Positions 48,763 through 57,973 are shown, counted from the stretch's first letter. The stretch: DNA of 64,000 nt from Streptomyces regalis (GCF_001509475.1 NZ_LLZG01000118.1:34225-98224); one strand, 5' to 3'. A program made the numbers and translations. The notes: generated by a model from the letters alone, not told the origin.

Positions 48763-49200
48763 TTACAGATGTGCGAGCTTCTCCAGGACGGGGGCGGCGG
48801 CGCGGAGTTTCGCCCACTCGTCCTCGTCGAGGCCCTCGACCAGGGTGGCCAGGAAGGCGTTGCGCTTGCGGCGGCTCTCCTCGAGCATCGCCTCGGCCTG
48901 CTCGGTCTTCGTGACGACCTTCTGGCGCCGGTCCTCCGGATGCGGCTCCAGACGGACCAGTCCCTTGGCCTCCAGCAGGGCGACGATGCGGGTCATCGAC
49001 GGCGGCTGGACGTGCTCCTTGCGGGCGAGCTCACCGGGGGTGGCCTTGCCGCAGAGGGAGAGGGTGCCCAGCACCGACATCTCGGTGGGGCTCAGCGACT
49101 CGTCGACCCGCTGGTGCTTGAGCCGGCGGGACAGTCGCATCACGGCGGAGCGCAGAGAGTTCACGGCGGCAGCATCGTCGCCATGGGTAAGGTCCGACAT
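48763..49200 (-). CDS. MarR-family regulator
   Basis: 145 residues with a winged helix: SPTEMSVLGTLSLCGKATPGELARKEHVQPPSMTRIVALLEAKGLVRLEPHPEDRRQKVV. Flanking helices form the dimer interface. It is upstream of the MFS exporter gene in the same operon, a typical multidrug-efflux control pair. The upstream region (49205-49240) is AT-rich and contains GAGTTATCCTAAACAAC on the minus strand, where an operator might lie. Confidence 0.9.
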   Translation of the reverse strand: MSDLTHGDDAAAVNSLRSAVMRLSRRLKHQRVDESLSPTEMSVLGTLSLCGKATPGELARKEHVQPPSMTRIVALLEAKGLVRLEPHPEDRRQKVVTKTEQAEAMLEESRRKRNAFLATLVEGLDEDEWAKLRAAAPVLEKLAHL

Positions 49201-49319
49201 GTTGTTTAGGATAACTCATTACTCTGGCTAAAGACCACTCGCCGCACCATCACTCATCTGGGTGATCCGATGGCGGAACGTGACACACCGGACCGACCGG
49301 TGCCGTAACCCTCGTGTTC

Positions 49320-49502
49320 ATGGGGACCAGCGTGCTCAGCCTGCGGATAGACCACGAGCTGCTCGAACGACTCCGAGAGCATGCGGCAAGAAGAGGAATG
49401 AGCGTCCAGGACTACGTCGTCCGGACGCTCATCCGCGATGACTTCGACGAGCGGTTCCAGACCGCCGTGGAAGAGACAGAGAAGTTCTACGGGCTTACAT
49501 GA
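49320..49502 (+). CDS. Ribbon-helix-helix (CopG-type) small protein
   Basis: 60 residues. An N-terminal strand SVLSLRIDHELLERLREHAA and the helix pair ARRGMSVQDYVVRTLIRDDF are the ribbon-helix-helix fold. The acidic tail ends VEETEKFYGLT. Such proteins are antitoxins or small DNA-binding regulators, but no toxin gene lies next to it (the following gene is convergent). The ATG at 49320 is chosen; GTG at 49314 is possible. No ribosome-binding site is seen, so it may be leaderless. Confidence 0.75.
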   Translation: MGTSVLSLRIDHELLERLREHAARRGMSVQDYVVRTLIRDDFDERFQTAVEETEKFYGLT

Positions 49503-49508
49503 GGCGGC

Positions 49509-50960
49509 TTACGTGAGGCCCAGCGCCGGCATCAGGTAGTAGAAGCCGAACACCGCCGCCACGACGTACATCGCGACCGGCACCTCCCGGCCCCGTCCGG
49601 CGGCCAGCCGCAGTACGGCGAAGGTGATGAAGCCCATGCCGATGCCGTTGGTGATCGAGTAGGTGAACGGCATCATCACCATCGTCACGAAGGCCGGGAT
49701 CGCGACCGTGTAGTCGGCCCAGTCGATCTCCTTGACGGAGTTCGCCAGGATCAGGAAGCCGACCGCGAGCAGGGCCGGGGTGGCCGCCTGGGACGGGACC
49801 ATCGTGGCCACCGGCGTCAGGAACAGCGCCACGCCGAACAGGGCGCCGGTGACGACGTTCGCGAAGCCGGTACGGGCGCCCTCGCCGACGCCGGCCGTGG
49901 ACTCCACGAAGGCGGTGGTGGCGGACGAGGAGCTGGCGCCGCCCGTGGCGACGGCGAGGCCGTCCACGAACAGGACCTTGTTGATGCCCGGCATCTGCCC
50001 CTGGGCGTCGGTCAGCTTCGCCTCGTCGCTGACGCCCATGATCGTGCCCATGGCGTCGAAGAAGCTGGACAGCAGGACCGTGAAGACGAAGAGGGTGCCG
50101 GTCAACGCGCCGACCTTGTCGAAGCCGCCGAAGAGGCTGACCTCGCCGAGCAGGCCGAAGTCGGGGCTGGCGACCGGGTTGCCGGGCCACTTCGGGGTCG
50201 TGAGCCCCCAGGACGGCACCTTCGCGACCGCCTCGATGACGACCGCGAGCACGGTCATCGTGACGATCGAGATCAGGATCGCGCCGGAGACCTTGCGGAC
50301 GATCAGCGCGAGGGTGAGCAGCGCGCCGAGGATGAACACCAGGACCGGCCAGCCGCCCAGGTGACCGTCGCCGCCGAGCTGGAGCGGGACCGTGGTCTGG
50401 GCGACGTCCGGGATGCGGGAGACGAAGCCGGAGTCGACGAGGCCGATCAGCATGATGAACAGGCCGATACCGATGGAGATGGCCTTGCGCAGGCTGTAGG
50501 GGACGGCGTTCATGACGCGCTCGCGCAGACCGGTGGCGACGAGCAGCATGACCACGAAGCCGGCGAGCACCACCATGCCCATGGCGTCCGGCCAGGACAT
50601 CCGGGGCGCCAGCTGGAGGGCGACGACCGAGTTCACGCCCAGACCGGCGGCGAGTGCGATCGGCACGTTGCCGATGACGCCCATCAGGAGCGTGGTGAAC
50701 GCCGCCGTGACGGCCGTCGCGGTGACCAGCTGGCCGTTGTCCAGCTGGTGGCCGTACACGTCCTTCGCGCTGCCGAGGATGATCGGGTTCAGCACGATGA
50801 TGTAGGCCATCGCGAAGAAGGTGGCGAAACCGCCGCGGATCTCCCGGGGCAGGGTGCTGCCGCGTTCGGAGATCTTGAAGAAGCGGTCGAGTGCGCCGTA
50901 TGCGGGGCCGGCTCCCGGCTGTTCAGGGGCGGGGACCTTGGCGGGGGCCGAGGAGGGCAT
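49509..50960 (-). CDS. NCS2-family purine permease (AzgA-like)
   Basis: A 483-residue transporter with about 13 membrane helices. It begins with LDRFFKISERGSTLPREIRGGFATFFAMAYIIVLNP, diagnostic of the AzgA/guanine-hypoxanthine permease group. SSSSATTAFVESTAGVGEGARTGFANVVTG forms the NCS2 substrate loop. It should import adenine, guanine or hypoxanthine by proton symport. The start is an ATG at 50960. It is convergent with the ribbon-helix-helix gene. Confidence 0.92.
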   Translation of the reverse strand: MPSSAPAKVPAPEQPGAGPAYGALDRFFKISERGSTLPREIRGGFATFFAMAYIIVLNPIILGSAKDVYGHQLDNGQLVTATAVTAAFTTLLMGVIGNVPIALAAGLGVNSVVALQLAPRMSWPDAMGMVVLAGFVVMLLVATGLRERVMNAVPYSLRKAISIGIGLFIMLIGLVDSGFVSRIPDVAQTTVPLQLGGDGHLGGWPVLVFILGALLTLALIVRKVSGAILISIVTMTVLAVVIEAVAKVPSWGLTTPKWPGNPVASPDFGLLGEVSLFGGFDKVGALTGTLFVFTVLLSSFFDAMGTIMGVSDEAKLTDAQGQMPGINKVLFVDGLAVATGGASSSSATTAFVESTAGVGEGARTGFANVVTGALFGVALFLTPVATMVPSQAATPALLAVGFLILANSVKEIDWADYTVAIPAFVTMVMMPFTYSITNGIGMGFITFAVLRLAAGRGREVPVAMYVVAAVFGFYYLMPALGLT

Positions 50961-51088
50961 GCGTTCGGTGTTTCCTACGAAGAGAAGTGGTCAGACACAA
51001 ACCGTTTCAGTATGAACATATAAGGGCTGGATCGGCTATCTCCGCGCGTAGATCTGCGCAGATCCGATCGCCTCGTAAGCTGTCCCTC

Positions 51089-51379
51089 ATGGCGAAGTGG
51101 ACCCCCAAGCACGAGGCGCCGGAGCCCCTGGAAGGGCCCGTGGTCGCGACCATCACCGGCGGCACGATCATCTGGTTCGTCCTCTTCGTCGTTCAGCTGC
51201 CCTTCTACGGCTGGTTCGACGACCACGGATACGCCAAGTGGGTGTGGACCTGCCTGGCCGGCGCGGGCCTCGGGCTCATCGGCATCTGGTACGTCCGCAG
51301 GCGCGACGCGGCGATCAAGAGGGCGGCCGCCACCCCCGCGGAGCCCCGGGAAACCACCGGCGAACCCCAGTCGTCCTGA
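51089..51379 (+). CDS. DUF2530 membrane protein
   Basis: 96 residues with two membrane helices (TITGGTIIWFVLFVVQLPFY and WVWTCLAGAGLGLIGIWYV) and a basic/hydrophilic tail. This is the actinobacterial DUF2530 family. The start ATG at 51089 has a TAAGCT hexamer about 7 bases upstream and no ribosome-binding site, suggesting a leaderless transcript. The function is unknown. Confidence 0.85.
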   Translation: MAKWTPKHEAPEPLEGPVVATITGGTIIWFVLFVVQLPFYGWFDDHGYAKWVWTCLAGAGLGLIGIWYVRRRDAAIKRAAATPAEPRETTGEPQSS

Positions 51380-51483
51380 GGTGCCGCGCCCTACAACCAC
51401 GGCACGACACCCCGTCCTCCCCAGGTCGGAACTTCCGCCCACTCGGCGGGTGAAGCCGTAAATCCGCACGTACCGTCGAATGC

Positions 51484-53880
51484 ATGACGCATACCGATGC
51501 GGGCGCCGATGTGGACAATCCCGTGCACCCTGCCGCCGTCCCGGTGGCGACGGGTGGGCTGACCGCGGCCGAGGTGGCCGAGCGGGTCGCGCGGGGGCAG
51601 GTCAACGACGTGCCGGTGCGCAGCAGCCGGTCCATGGCCGACATCGTCCGCGCCAACGTCTTCACCCGGTTCAACGCGATCATCGGCATGCTCTGGCTGA
51701 TCATGCTGTTCGTCGCGCCGATCCAGGACAGCCTGTTCGGCTTCGTGATCCTGGCCAACACCAGTATCGGGATCATCCAGGAGTGGCGGGCGAAGAAGAC
51801 CCTCGACTCGCTCGCGGTGATCGGTGAGGCGCGGCCCACGGTCCGGCGCGACGGGGTCGCCGCCGAGGTGAGTACGTGCGAGATCGTGCTGCACGACCTG
51901 ATAGAGATCGGGCCGGGTGACAAGGCCGTCGTGGACGGGGTGTGCGTCGAGACGGACGGGCTGGAGATCGACGAGTCGCTGCTCACCGGGGAGGCCGACC
52001 CCGTCGTCAAACGGCCGGGAGACCAGGTGCTGTCCGGCAGTTTCGTCGTCGCGGGGGGCGGCGCCTTCCAGGCCACCAAGGTCGGCCGCGAGGCCTACGC
52101 CGCCCAGCTCGCCGAGGAGGCCTCGCGCTTCACCCTCGTCCACTCCGAGCTGCGCTCCGGCATCTCCACCATCCTCAAGTACGTGACGTGGATGATGATC
52201 CCGGCCGCGATCGGCCTGATCATCACCCAGCTCACCGTGAAGGACAGAGACCTCGACGACTCGATCGCCCGGACCGTCGGCGGCATCGTGCCCATGGTCC
52301 CGGAGGGGCTCGTACTCCTCACCTCGGTCGCCTTCGCCATCGGCGTCATCCGGCTCGGCCGCCGGCAGTGCCTGGTCCAGGAACTCCCCGCCATCGAAGG
52401 CCTCGCCCGCGTCGACACCGTCTGCCTCGACAAGACCGGCACGCTCACCGAGGGCGGCATGGACGTCACCGAGCTGCGGCCCCTGGACGGCAACGACGAG
52501 GAGTACGTACGGAAGGTGCTGGGCGCCCTCGGCGAGTCCGACCCCCGCCCGAACGCCTCCCTCCAGGCCGTCATCGACGCCTACCCGGACTCCGAGGACT
52601 GGCGCTGCACCGAGTCCCTGCCCTTCTCCTCCGCCCGCAAGTACAGCGGCGCCTCCTTCAGCGAGGGCAACGGCGAGGCCAGCACGTGGCTGCTGGGCGC
52701 CCCCGACGTGCTCCTGCCCACCGACGACCCGGCCCTGGCCGAAACCGATCGGCTGAACGAACAGGGCCTACGGGTCCTGCTGCTCGCCCGGGCCGACCGC
52801 GACCTCGACGATCCCGACGTCGCGGACGGCGCCAAGCCCGCCGCCCTCGTCGTACTGGAACAGCGGCTGCGGCCCGACGCCGCCGACACCCTGCGCTACT
52901 TCGACGAGCAGAACGTGCGCGCCAAAGTGATCTCCGGGGACAACGCCGTGTCCGTCGGCGCGGTGGCGAACAAGCTCGGGCTGACCGGTACGACGGTCGA
53001 CGCCCGCACGCTCCCCCGCGACAAGGACGCGATGGCGACGGCCCTCGACGACGCCACGGTGTTCGGGCGGGTCACCCCGCAGCAGAAGCGGGACATGGTG
53101 GGCGCGCTCCAGTCCCACGGGCACACCGTCGCCATGACCGGCGACGGCGTGAACGACGTCCTGGCCCTGAAGGACGCCGACATCGGTGTGGCGATGGGCT
53201 CGGGGTCGGAGGCGACCCGGGCGGTCGCTCAGATCGTGCTGCTCAACAACAGCTTCGCGACGCTGCCGTCGGTGGTCGCGGAGGGGCGGCGGGTCATCGG
53301 CAACATCACGCGGGTCGCGACGCTGTTCCTGGTCAAGACCGTCTACTCGGTGCTGCTGGCGCTGATGGTGGTGTTCTGGCAGGTGGAGTACCCCTTCCTG
53401 CCCCGCCATCTGACCCTGCTCTCCACCCTCACCATCGGCGTCCCGGCCTTCTTCCTGGCCCTCGCACCCAACAAGGAACGCGCGAAACCCCATTTCGTAC
53501 GGCGGGTCATGCGGTACTCGATCCCGGGCGGCCTGGTGGCCGCGGTGGCGACCTTCGCGACGTATCTGATCGCCCGTCACTACTACAGCGGGGAGGGCGC
53601 GTTGGACGCGGAGACGAGCGTGGCGACGCTGACGCTGTTCCTGATCTCGATGTGGGTGCTGGCGATCATCGCCCGGCCGTACACCTGGTGGCGTCTGGCG
53701 CTGGTGGCCGCGATGGGCCTCGGGTTCCTGCTGGTGCTGGTCGTGCCCTGGCTGCAGGAGTTCTTCGCGCTGCGGCTCGTCGGGGTCACGATGCCGTGGA
53801 TCGCGGTGGGGATCTCGGCGGTGGCGGCGGTCGCCCTGGAGTTCACGTGGAAGTGGGTCGACCGCCGCTTTCCTGCCTAG
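51484..53880 (+). CDS. Cation-transporting P-type ATPase, CtpE-like
   Basis: 798 residues. The phosphorylation site is CLDKTGTLT (D316), the actuator motif is LLTGEADPVV (TGEA rather than TGES), the membrane-embedded motif is VPEGLVLLT, and the hinge is AMTGDGVNDVLALKDADIGVAMGSG. About ten membrane helices flank these. PEGL in helix M4 and the absence of heavy-metal CxxC domains place it near mycobacterial CtpE, reported as a Ca2+ uptake pump. The ATG at 51484 was used. Confidence 0.9.
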   Translation: MTHTDAGADVDNPVHPAAVPVATGGLTAAEVAERVARGQVNDVPVRSSRSMADIVRANVFTRFNAIIGMLWLIMLFVAPIQDSLFGFVILANTSIGIIQEWRAKKTLDSLAVIGEARPTVRRDGVAAEVSTCEIVLHDLIEIGPGDKAVVDGVCVETDGLEIDESLLTGEADPVVKRPGDQVLSGSFVVAGGGAFQATKVGREAYAAQLAEEASRFTLVHSELRSGISTILKYVTWMMIPAAIGLIITQLTVKDRDLDDSIARTVGGIVPMVPEGLVLLTSVAFAIGVIRLGRRQCLVQELPAIEGLARVDTVCLDKTGTLTEGGMDVTELRPLDGNDEEYVRKVLGALGESDPRPNASLQAVIDAYPDSEDWRCTESLPFSSARKYSGASFSEGNGEASTWLLGAPDVLLPTDDPALAETDRLNEQGLRVLLLARADRDLDDPDVADGAKPAALVVLEQRLRPDAADTLRYFDEQNVRAKVISGDNAVSVGAVANKLGLTGTTVDARTLPRDKDAMATALDDATVFGRVTPQQKRDMVGALQSHGHTVAMTGDGVNDVLALKDADIGVAMGSGSEATRAVAQIVLLNNSFATLPSVVAEGRRVIGNITRVATLFLVKTVYSVLLALMVVFWQVEYPFLPRHLTLLSTLTIGVPAFFLALAPNKERAKPHFVRRVMRYSIPGGLVAAVATFATYLIARHYYSGEGALDAETSVATLTLFLISMWVLAIIARPYTWWRLALVAAMGLGFLLVLVVPWLQEFFALRLVGVTMPWIAVGISAVAAVALEFTWKWVDRRFPA

Positions 53881-53898
53881 GAGAAGGGCTGTGGCCGG

Positions 53899-54810
53899 CT
53901 ACTGCACGTCGACGAAGTCACCCGTGGCGTTGGCCGCCGGGGTCGTCGTCGTGCCCGCGAAGGTGTAGCGGAAGTAGCCGTCCTCGGTGGCCTTGACCGT
54001 GGTCTTCAGGCCGCCCGTGGCGTTGGTCTTGATGGTCTTCACCGTGGTGTAGGTGCTGCTGTTCTTCTTGCGGAACTGCAGGTTCACCGGCTGCTCGACG
54101 TAGCCGTTGTACGTGCCGCGGTCCCAGTTGGCGCGGGACAGCTTGCCGGTGATCGTGATGGTCTTGCCCTTCTTCACCGGCTCGGGCGAGGCGTTGACCG
54201 TCAGCTTGGAGAAGCGCTGCATCAGCGTGGTGCCGAGGCCGTCCTGGCGCTTGTAGCCGACCTTGGTGATGTCGAAGGTCTCGCCCTCCGGGTCCTGGCC
54301 GTTGAAGGCGGTGGCCTCCGCCGCGGCCTTCCAGGTGCCGGCGTCCGTGTTGATGAGCTCGTGGGCGCCCGGGTAGACGTCGATGGTGCCCTTGCAGGTG
54401 GCAGTGGTCGCCGAGGCCGCAGTGCACTTGGCCTTCTTGTTGCCGTAGAGCCGGTTGTCCGGGCTCGTGAAGGAGCCCTTGTAGATGTAGGGGTCGGTGA
54501 TGAAGTCGGCGGCGGCGATGTTGACGTCCTCGCCGTGGGTCAGCGTGTACGTCACCGTGGCCGCGACGTGGTTGGTCGTGCCGACCTTGATCGCCTTGGC
54601 GATCTTGAAGTTGGAGAAGGTGACGTTCAGGGCGTACGGCTTGCCCTCCTCGGCCGCGGCCCTGCCGGACGCGGCATCGGCGGCCTGGCGGATCTTCGCG
54701 ACGTCCGCACGCTGGGCGGCGGTGGAGTCGGCGGCCTGCGCGGCCGGAACGGCGAGGGCGGAGAGGGCCAGGGCGCCGGAGACGGCGGCCACGGTGGCTC
54801 TGATGCGCAT
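53899..54810 (-). CDS. Secreted tandem-paralogue protein 1
   Basis: 303 residues with a signal peptide (about 1-33, RATVAAVSGALALSALAVPA). A beta-rich N-terminal region of about 170 residues includes paired cysteines (CTAASATTATCKGTID). A conserved C-terminal module of about 95 residues contains LTVNASPEPVKKGKTITI, TGKLSRANWDRGTYNGY and TGDFVDVQ. The C-terminal module resembles an Ig-like/filamin strand sandwich and recurs in the two genes upstream. The function is unknown; it is likely exported and extracellular. Confidence 0.8.
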   Translation of the reverse strand: MRIRATVAAVSGALALSALAVPAAQAADSTAAQRADVAKIRQAADAASGRAAAEEGKPYALNVTFSNFKIAKAIKVGTTNHVAATVTYTLTHGEDVNIAAADFITDPYIYKGSFTSPDNRLYGNKKAKCTAASATTATCKGTIDVYPGAHELINTDAGTWKAAAEATAFNGQDPEGETFDITKVGYKRQDGLGTTLMQRFSKLTVNASPEPVKKGKTITITGKLSRANWDRGTYNGYVEQPVNLQFRKKNSSTYTTVKTIKTNATGGLKTTVKATEDGYFRYTFAGTTTTPAANATGDFVDVQ

Positions 54811-55054
54811 GCGTTCCCCTGGTACGGAAAGGGGCCCCGCTGGTCGTCGTTCCGTGCACTGCCGGTCACGTCGGGGCCCGAGTGATCGTGGGGCCTGTTG
54901 ACCCATGTGATCAGATAGGCGACCGGGGTTGCCGGTTGTGCGGCCGGCGCGGAAGTTTCGTGAGCTTCGTCACGAACTCCCGGCGGGGGCCGGGAAGTTC
55001 GTGACGCATGCCCTTTTTCTCCTACTGCCGTGCTGCCCTACTGCCTACTACTGC
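54811..55054. other. Spacer between secreted paralogues 1 and 2
   Basis: No gene. It contains the long hairpin at 54968-55006 and, next to the paralogue 2 stop, short direct repeats of CTACTGC at 55021-55055. Confidence 0.5.
54968..55006. terminator. Long hairpin downstream of secreted paralogue 2
   Basis: CGTCACGAACTCCCGGC (54968-54984) pairs with GCCGGGAAGTTCGTGACG (54989-55006), with one bulged base and a GGGG loop. It lies about 50 bases past the minus-strand stop of paralogue 2. A CCCTTTTTCT tract follows it on the plus strand. Confidence 0.6.
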
Positions 55055-55993
55055 CTACTGGACGTCGACGAAGTCACCCGTGGCGCTGACCGCCGGGGTG
55101 GTCGAGGTGCCCTCGAAGCGGTAGCGGAAGTAGCCGTCCGTGGACGCGGTGACCGTGGTCTTCAGGTTGCCGTAGGTGTTCGTCTTGATGGTCTTCAGCG
55201 TGGTGTAGGTGCTGGTGCCCTTCTTGCGGAACTGCAGCTTCACCGGCTGGGTGGAGTAGCCCGCGTACTTGTGGGTCTCCCAGTTGGCGCGCGACAGCTT
55301 GCCGGTGACCGTGATGGTCTTGCCCTTCTGCACCGGCTCCGGCGAGGCGTTCACCGTCAGCTTGGAGTAACGCTGCAGCTTGGTGCTGCCCAGGCCGTCC
55401 TGCATCGCGAAACCGACCTTGCTCCAGTCGATGTCCTCGGACTCCGGGTCCTGGTCGTTCCAGTCGATCGCGTAGCCGCCGGCCTTCCACGTGGTGGCGT
55501 CGGCGTTCACCAGCTCGAAGTCCGGGTAGACGTCGATGGTGCCCTTGCAGGTGTCGGTGGTCGAGGAGGTGGGGGTGCAGACCGGCCAGTCGTCACCGAA
55601 GAGGGTCTTCGTCGCGTCCTCGTAGGTGGTGCCGCGGTAGATCTCGACGTCGATCATGAGGTCGGCGGCGTTGAGGTCCATGCCCGCTTCGTGGGTGACC
55701 GTGTAGGTCACCGGCACGGTCACCTGGTTGCTGATGCCGGCGACGATCGGCTTGCCGCTGTTGATCTTCACGTTGGAGAAGGAGAGGTCCAGGGCGTACG
55801 GCGTGCCCGTGTCCTCGGCGGCGAAGGTGCTGCGGGCGGGGCCGTCGGCGTCCGCCTGACGCGCGGCCTGCGCCGCCGCCCGGACGTCTTCTTTGCTGTA
55901 CGACGGGGCGTCGGCGGCCTGCGAGGCCGGCACGGCGAGGGCGGAGAGGGCCAGGGCGCCGGAGACGGCGGCCACGGTGGCTCGGATGCGCAT
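55055..55993 (-). CDS. Secreted tandem-paralogue protein 2
   Basis: 312 residues with the same plan as paralogue 1: a signal peptide (RATVAAVSGALALSALAVPASQA), a beta-rich variable domain with CTPTSSTTDTC, and the C-terminal module LTVNASPEPVQKGKTITV, KLSRANWETHKYAGYSTQPV to TGDFVDVQ. The variable domain shares IDVYPDFELVNADATTWKA with paralogue 1, so the two are closest to each other. The start ATG has GGGGAGCGC upstream. Confidence 0.8.
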   Translation of the reverse strand: MRIRATVAAVSGALALSALAVPASQAADAPSYSKEDVRAAAQAARQADADGPARSTFAAEDTGTPYALDLSFSNVKINSGKPIVAGISNQVTVPVTYTVTHEAGMDLNAADLMIDVEIYRGTTYEDATKTLFGDDWPVCTPTSSTTDTCKGTIDVYPDFELVNADATTWKAGGYAIDWNDQDPESEDIDWSKVGFAMQDGLGSTKLQRYSKLTVNASPEPVQKGKTITVTGKLSRANWETHKYAGYSTQPVKLQFRKKGTSTYTTLKTIKTNTYGNLKTTVTASTDGYFRYRFEGTSTTPAVSATGDFVDVQ

Positions 55994-56137
55994 GCGCTCC
56001 CCATGGGGATGAGGGACCCGGCGATGGTCGTCACGGGACCGGAGTGATGGTGGAATCGGGAACCGCCCGGCGCCGGAAGAACCGGCACCGGGCGGCAGGC
56101 GTCCCGTCGCTCTACTGACTGGCGGACGTCCTGCTGA

Positions 56138-56917
56138 CTAGCGAACGTCGACGAAGTCACCCGTGGCGCTGACCGCCGGGGTGGTCGAGGTGCCCTCGAA
56201 GCGGTAGCGGAAGTAGCCGTCCGCGGACGCGGTGACCGTGGTCTTCAGGTCGCCGTAGGTGTTCGTCTTGATGGTCTTCAGCGTGGTGTAGGTGCTGGTG
56301 CCGTACTTGCGGAACTGCAGCTTCACCGGCTGGGTGGAGTAACCGTTGTACGTGCCGCGGTCCCAGTTGGCGCGGGACAGCTTGCCCGTGACGGTGATGG
56401 TCTTGCCCTTGGCGACGGGCTCCGGCGAGGCGTTCACCGTCAGCTTCGAGGCGCGCTGGACGAGGAAAGTCTTGGCGTTTTCCTTCAGGACGTAGTCCGC
56501 GTCGTTACCCGCGGCGATCGCCCAGACCTTCCAGGTGCCGGCCGCGCTGTTGAACACGTTGTAGCCCGGGTCGAGGTTGAAGGTCGACTTGCAGTTCGAC
56601 GTGGTGGCGCTGACCGCGGTGCAGGTGGCACGGCCGTCGCTGCTGTTGGCCACGGCGCCCGTGTCGGAGCTGTCGATGTCGGCGCCGTGGTACAGGATCG
56701 CCTGCGCCCAGTCGACGCCCGAGGCGTCCTGGACGGTGAAGGAGACGGTGATCGTCTTCGTCGTGGTCGCGCCGACGACGGCCGCCTTGCCGCCGTTCAC
56801 GACGACGTTCGAGATCGTCGTGTCGCCCTGGACCTCGTCGGCCTGCGCGGCCGGGACGGCGAGAGCGGAGAGGGCCAGGGCACCGGTGACGACACCGAGG
56901 GTGGCACGCATGCGCAT
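56138..56917 (-). CDS. Secreted tandem-paralogue protein 3
   Basis: 259 residues, shorter than its neighbours. The signal peptide and the C-terminal module (LTVNASPEPVAKGKTITV, KLSRANWDRGTYNGYSTQPV, TGDFVDVR) are nearly the same. The variable region differs and is shorter (TTISNVVVNGGKAAVVG, CTAVSATTSNCKSTFNLDPG). The pattern fits tandem duplication with change in the N-terminal domain and conservation of the C-terminal one. The function is unknown. Confidence 0.8.
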   Translation of the reverse strand: MRMRATLGVVTGALALSALAVPAAQADEVQGDTTISNVVVNGGKAAVVGATTTKTITVSFTVQDASGVDWAQAILYHGADIDSSDTGAVANSSDGRATCTAVSATTSNCKSTFNLDPGYNVFNSAAGTWKVWAIAAGNDADYVLKENAKTFLVQRASKLTVNASPEPVAKGKTITVTGKLSRANWDRGTYNGYSTQPVKLQFRKYGTSTYTTLKTIKTNTYGDLKTTVTASADGYFRYRFEGTSTTPAVSATGDFVDVR

Positions 56918-57115
56918 GAGTCGTTCCCCACGTGGAGAAGGGGGTCCCGGCGCCGGTCGCGTGTCGTACCGAGCGGCCCACGGCGCCTTGCGGGACCCGA
57001 GTGATCAGGGAGCCTATTGGCTCGCATGATCAGATTCACGACACAAGCGAAAGGTTGTACGGCTCCTGAATAATTTGTGCGGGAAATTTCAAGATCAGCC
57101 CCGGAAGGTGATGTC

Positions 57116-57352
57116 ATGACGGTGTACTTCCTCGTCGTCCGCTATCTCAAGGACGACGACCTCCCGGACTCGTCCACCGACGTCACCGCGGTCGGCGCGG
57201 AAGCCTTCGGAGAACTCCTGGGGATGCCGGCGGACCATCTGGTCGACGTGTATCCGCTGACGCAGGAACACGCCGAGCGCGTCCGGCAGCTGACCGGTAT
57301 CGCGCTCGACCTGGAGAAGTACGACTACTTCCTGGAACCCGAGGCGGACTGA
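57116..57352 (+). CDS. Small acidic protein, DUF7683-like
   Basis: 78 residues, acidic, no membrane segment. It reads YFLVVRYLKDDDLPDSSTDV and VYPLTQEHAERVRQLTGIAL, ending DYFLEPEAD. The closest family I can suggest is DUF7683, small proteins that often accompany polymorphic toxins as immunity factors; this is tentative. The ATG at 57116 has GGAAGGTG upstream. Two more small genes follow on the same strand. Confidence 0.6.
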   Translation: MTVYFLVVRYLKDDDLPDSSTDVTAVGAEAFGELLGMPADHLVDVYPLTQEHAERVRQLTGIALDLEKYDYFLEPEAD

Positions 57353-57437
57353 CGAAACGAGCGGGGACAGGGCCGCCCGAGGGGACGACCCCGGAGGCTC
57401 AGTCGAACCAGCGGTCGTCCGGTTCACGAGGTCCGGG

Positions 57438-57533
57438 ATGGACCCGCGGTTCCGGGCGGCGCTGCATGAGCGGTTCGAGCAGCTCAGGCAGCAGTACCCT
57501 GACCTCGACCTCAGACTGGAGATCGCAGATTGA
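57438..57533 (+). CDS. Short ORF or 3' remnant ahead of the DUF6086 gene
   Basis: 31 residues from the ATG at 57438 (MDPRFRAALHERFEQLRQQY then PDLDLRLEIAD). The frame is also open upstream, with VEPAVVRFTRSG in protein-like sequence, so it may be the surviving C-terminal piece of a longer gene. Its stop overlaps the TTG start of the DUF6086 gene (TTGA), which suggests that the original gene was translationally coupled to it. Confidence 0.4.
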   Translation: MDPRFRAALHERFEQLRQQYPDLDLRLEIAD

Positions 57534-57886
57534 GCTACCCCTTCGAGTACGGCAACGAGACGCTCTGGGACGCGGGCTACCACAGCGGACAGCTGTACGC
57601 CTCTTTCGTCCAGGGAGCGGCCGAGTTCCTCGATGTTCCGTCTGGTCTGGCACCTACCCGCGAGGGTGGCTGCGAGGTGGATCCGGCGGCGTTGCAGGAA
57701 TTCACTGCGCGGCTGTACCGCCTCTACTCCTCCACCAATAGTGACGTACTGCGTGGGCTCACGCAGGGCCTGCTGGTCACATCGCTCGTCCTGATGGAGC
57801 GGGTGGGCGGCGCCATCACTCTCCGGCCCGAGCACGAGGCGTACTTGAGAGAACAGATGACGGCCTTCGCACACTCCATGGCGTAG
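57530..57886 (+). CDS. DUF6086 family protein
   Basis: 118 residues, soluble, mostly helical. It has SYPFEYGNETLWDAGYHSGQ at the start and LYRLYSSTNSDVLRGLTQGLLVTSLVLMERVG later, both typical of the actinobacterial DUF6086 family. The start is a TTG that overlaps the preceding stop codon. DUF6086 proteins have no established function; their position behind variable fragments suggests an immunity-type role, which is an inference. Confidence 0.7.
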   Translation: MSYPFEYGNETLWDAGYHSGQLYASFVQGAAEFLDVPSGLAPTREGGCEVDPAALQEFTARLYRLYSSTNSDVLRGLTQGLLVTSLVLMERVGGAITLRPEHEAYLREQMTAFAHSMA

Positions 57887-57923
57887 CACGCCGAGGCTCG
57901 ATGCGGACGACCCGGTGAGAAAA

Positions 57924-57952
57924 GGGTGCCCCCGGTGACTCCGGGGGCACCC
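57924..57952. terminator. Bidirectional terminator hairpin
   Basis: GGGTGCCCCCGG (57924-57935) pairs perfectly with CCGGGGGCACCC (57941-57952) around TGACT. It lies between the convergent DUF6086 and sacsin-like genes. On the minus strand it is followed by a TTTTCT tract, favouring termination of the sacsin-like gene. Confidence 0.8.
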
Positions 57953-57973
57953 GCATGCGTAACGGTCACGCTC

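Noticed and set aside
49320..49502. A toxin-antitoxin pair based on the CopG-like protein
   Set aside because: No toxin gene lies on either side; the next gene is a convergent purine permease. It is better described as a stand-alone ribbon-helix-helix protein.
57399..57653. A minus-strand frame ending in DDRWFD, like the end of the sacsin-like gene (DRWFD)
   Set aside because: Only about 12 bases match around the stop codon, and the rest of the frame is arginine-rich and unlike any family. It is treated as coincidence.
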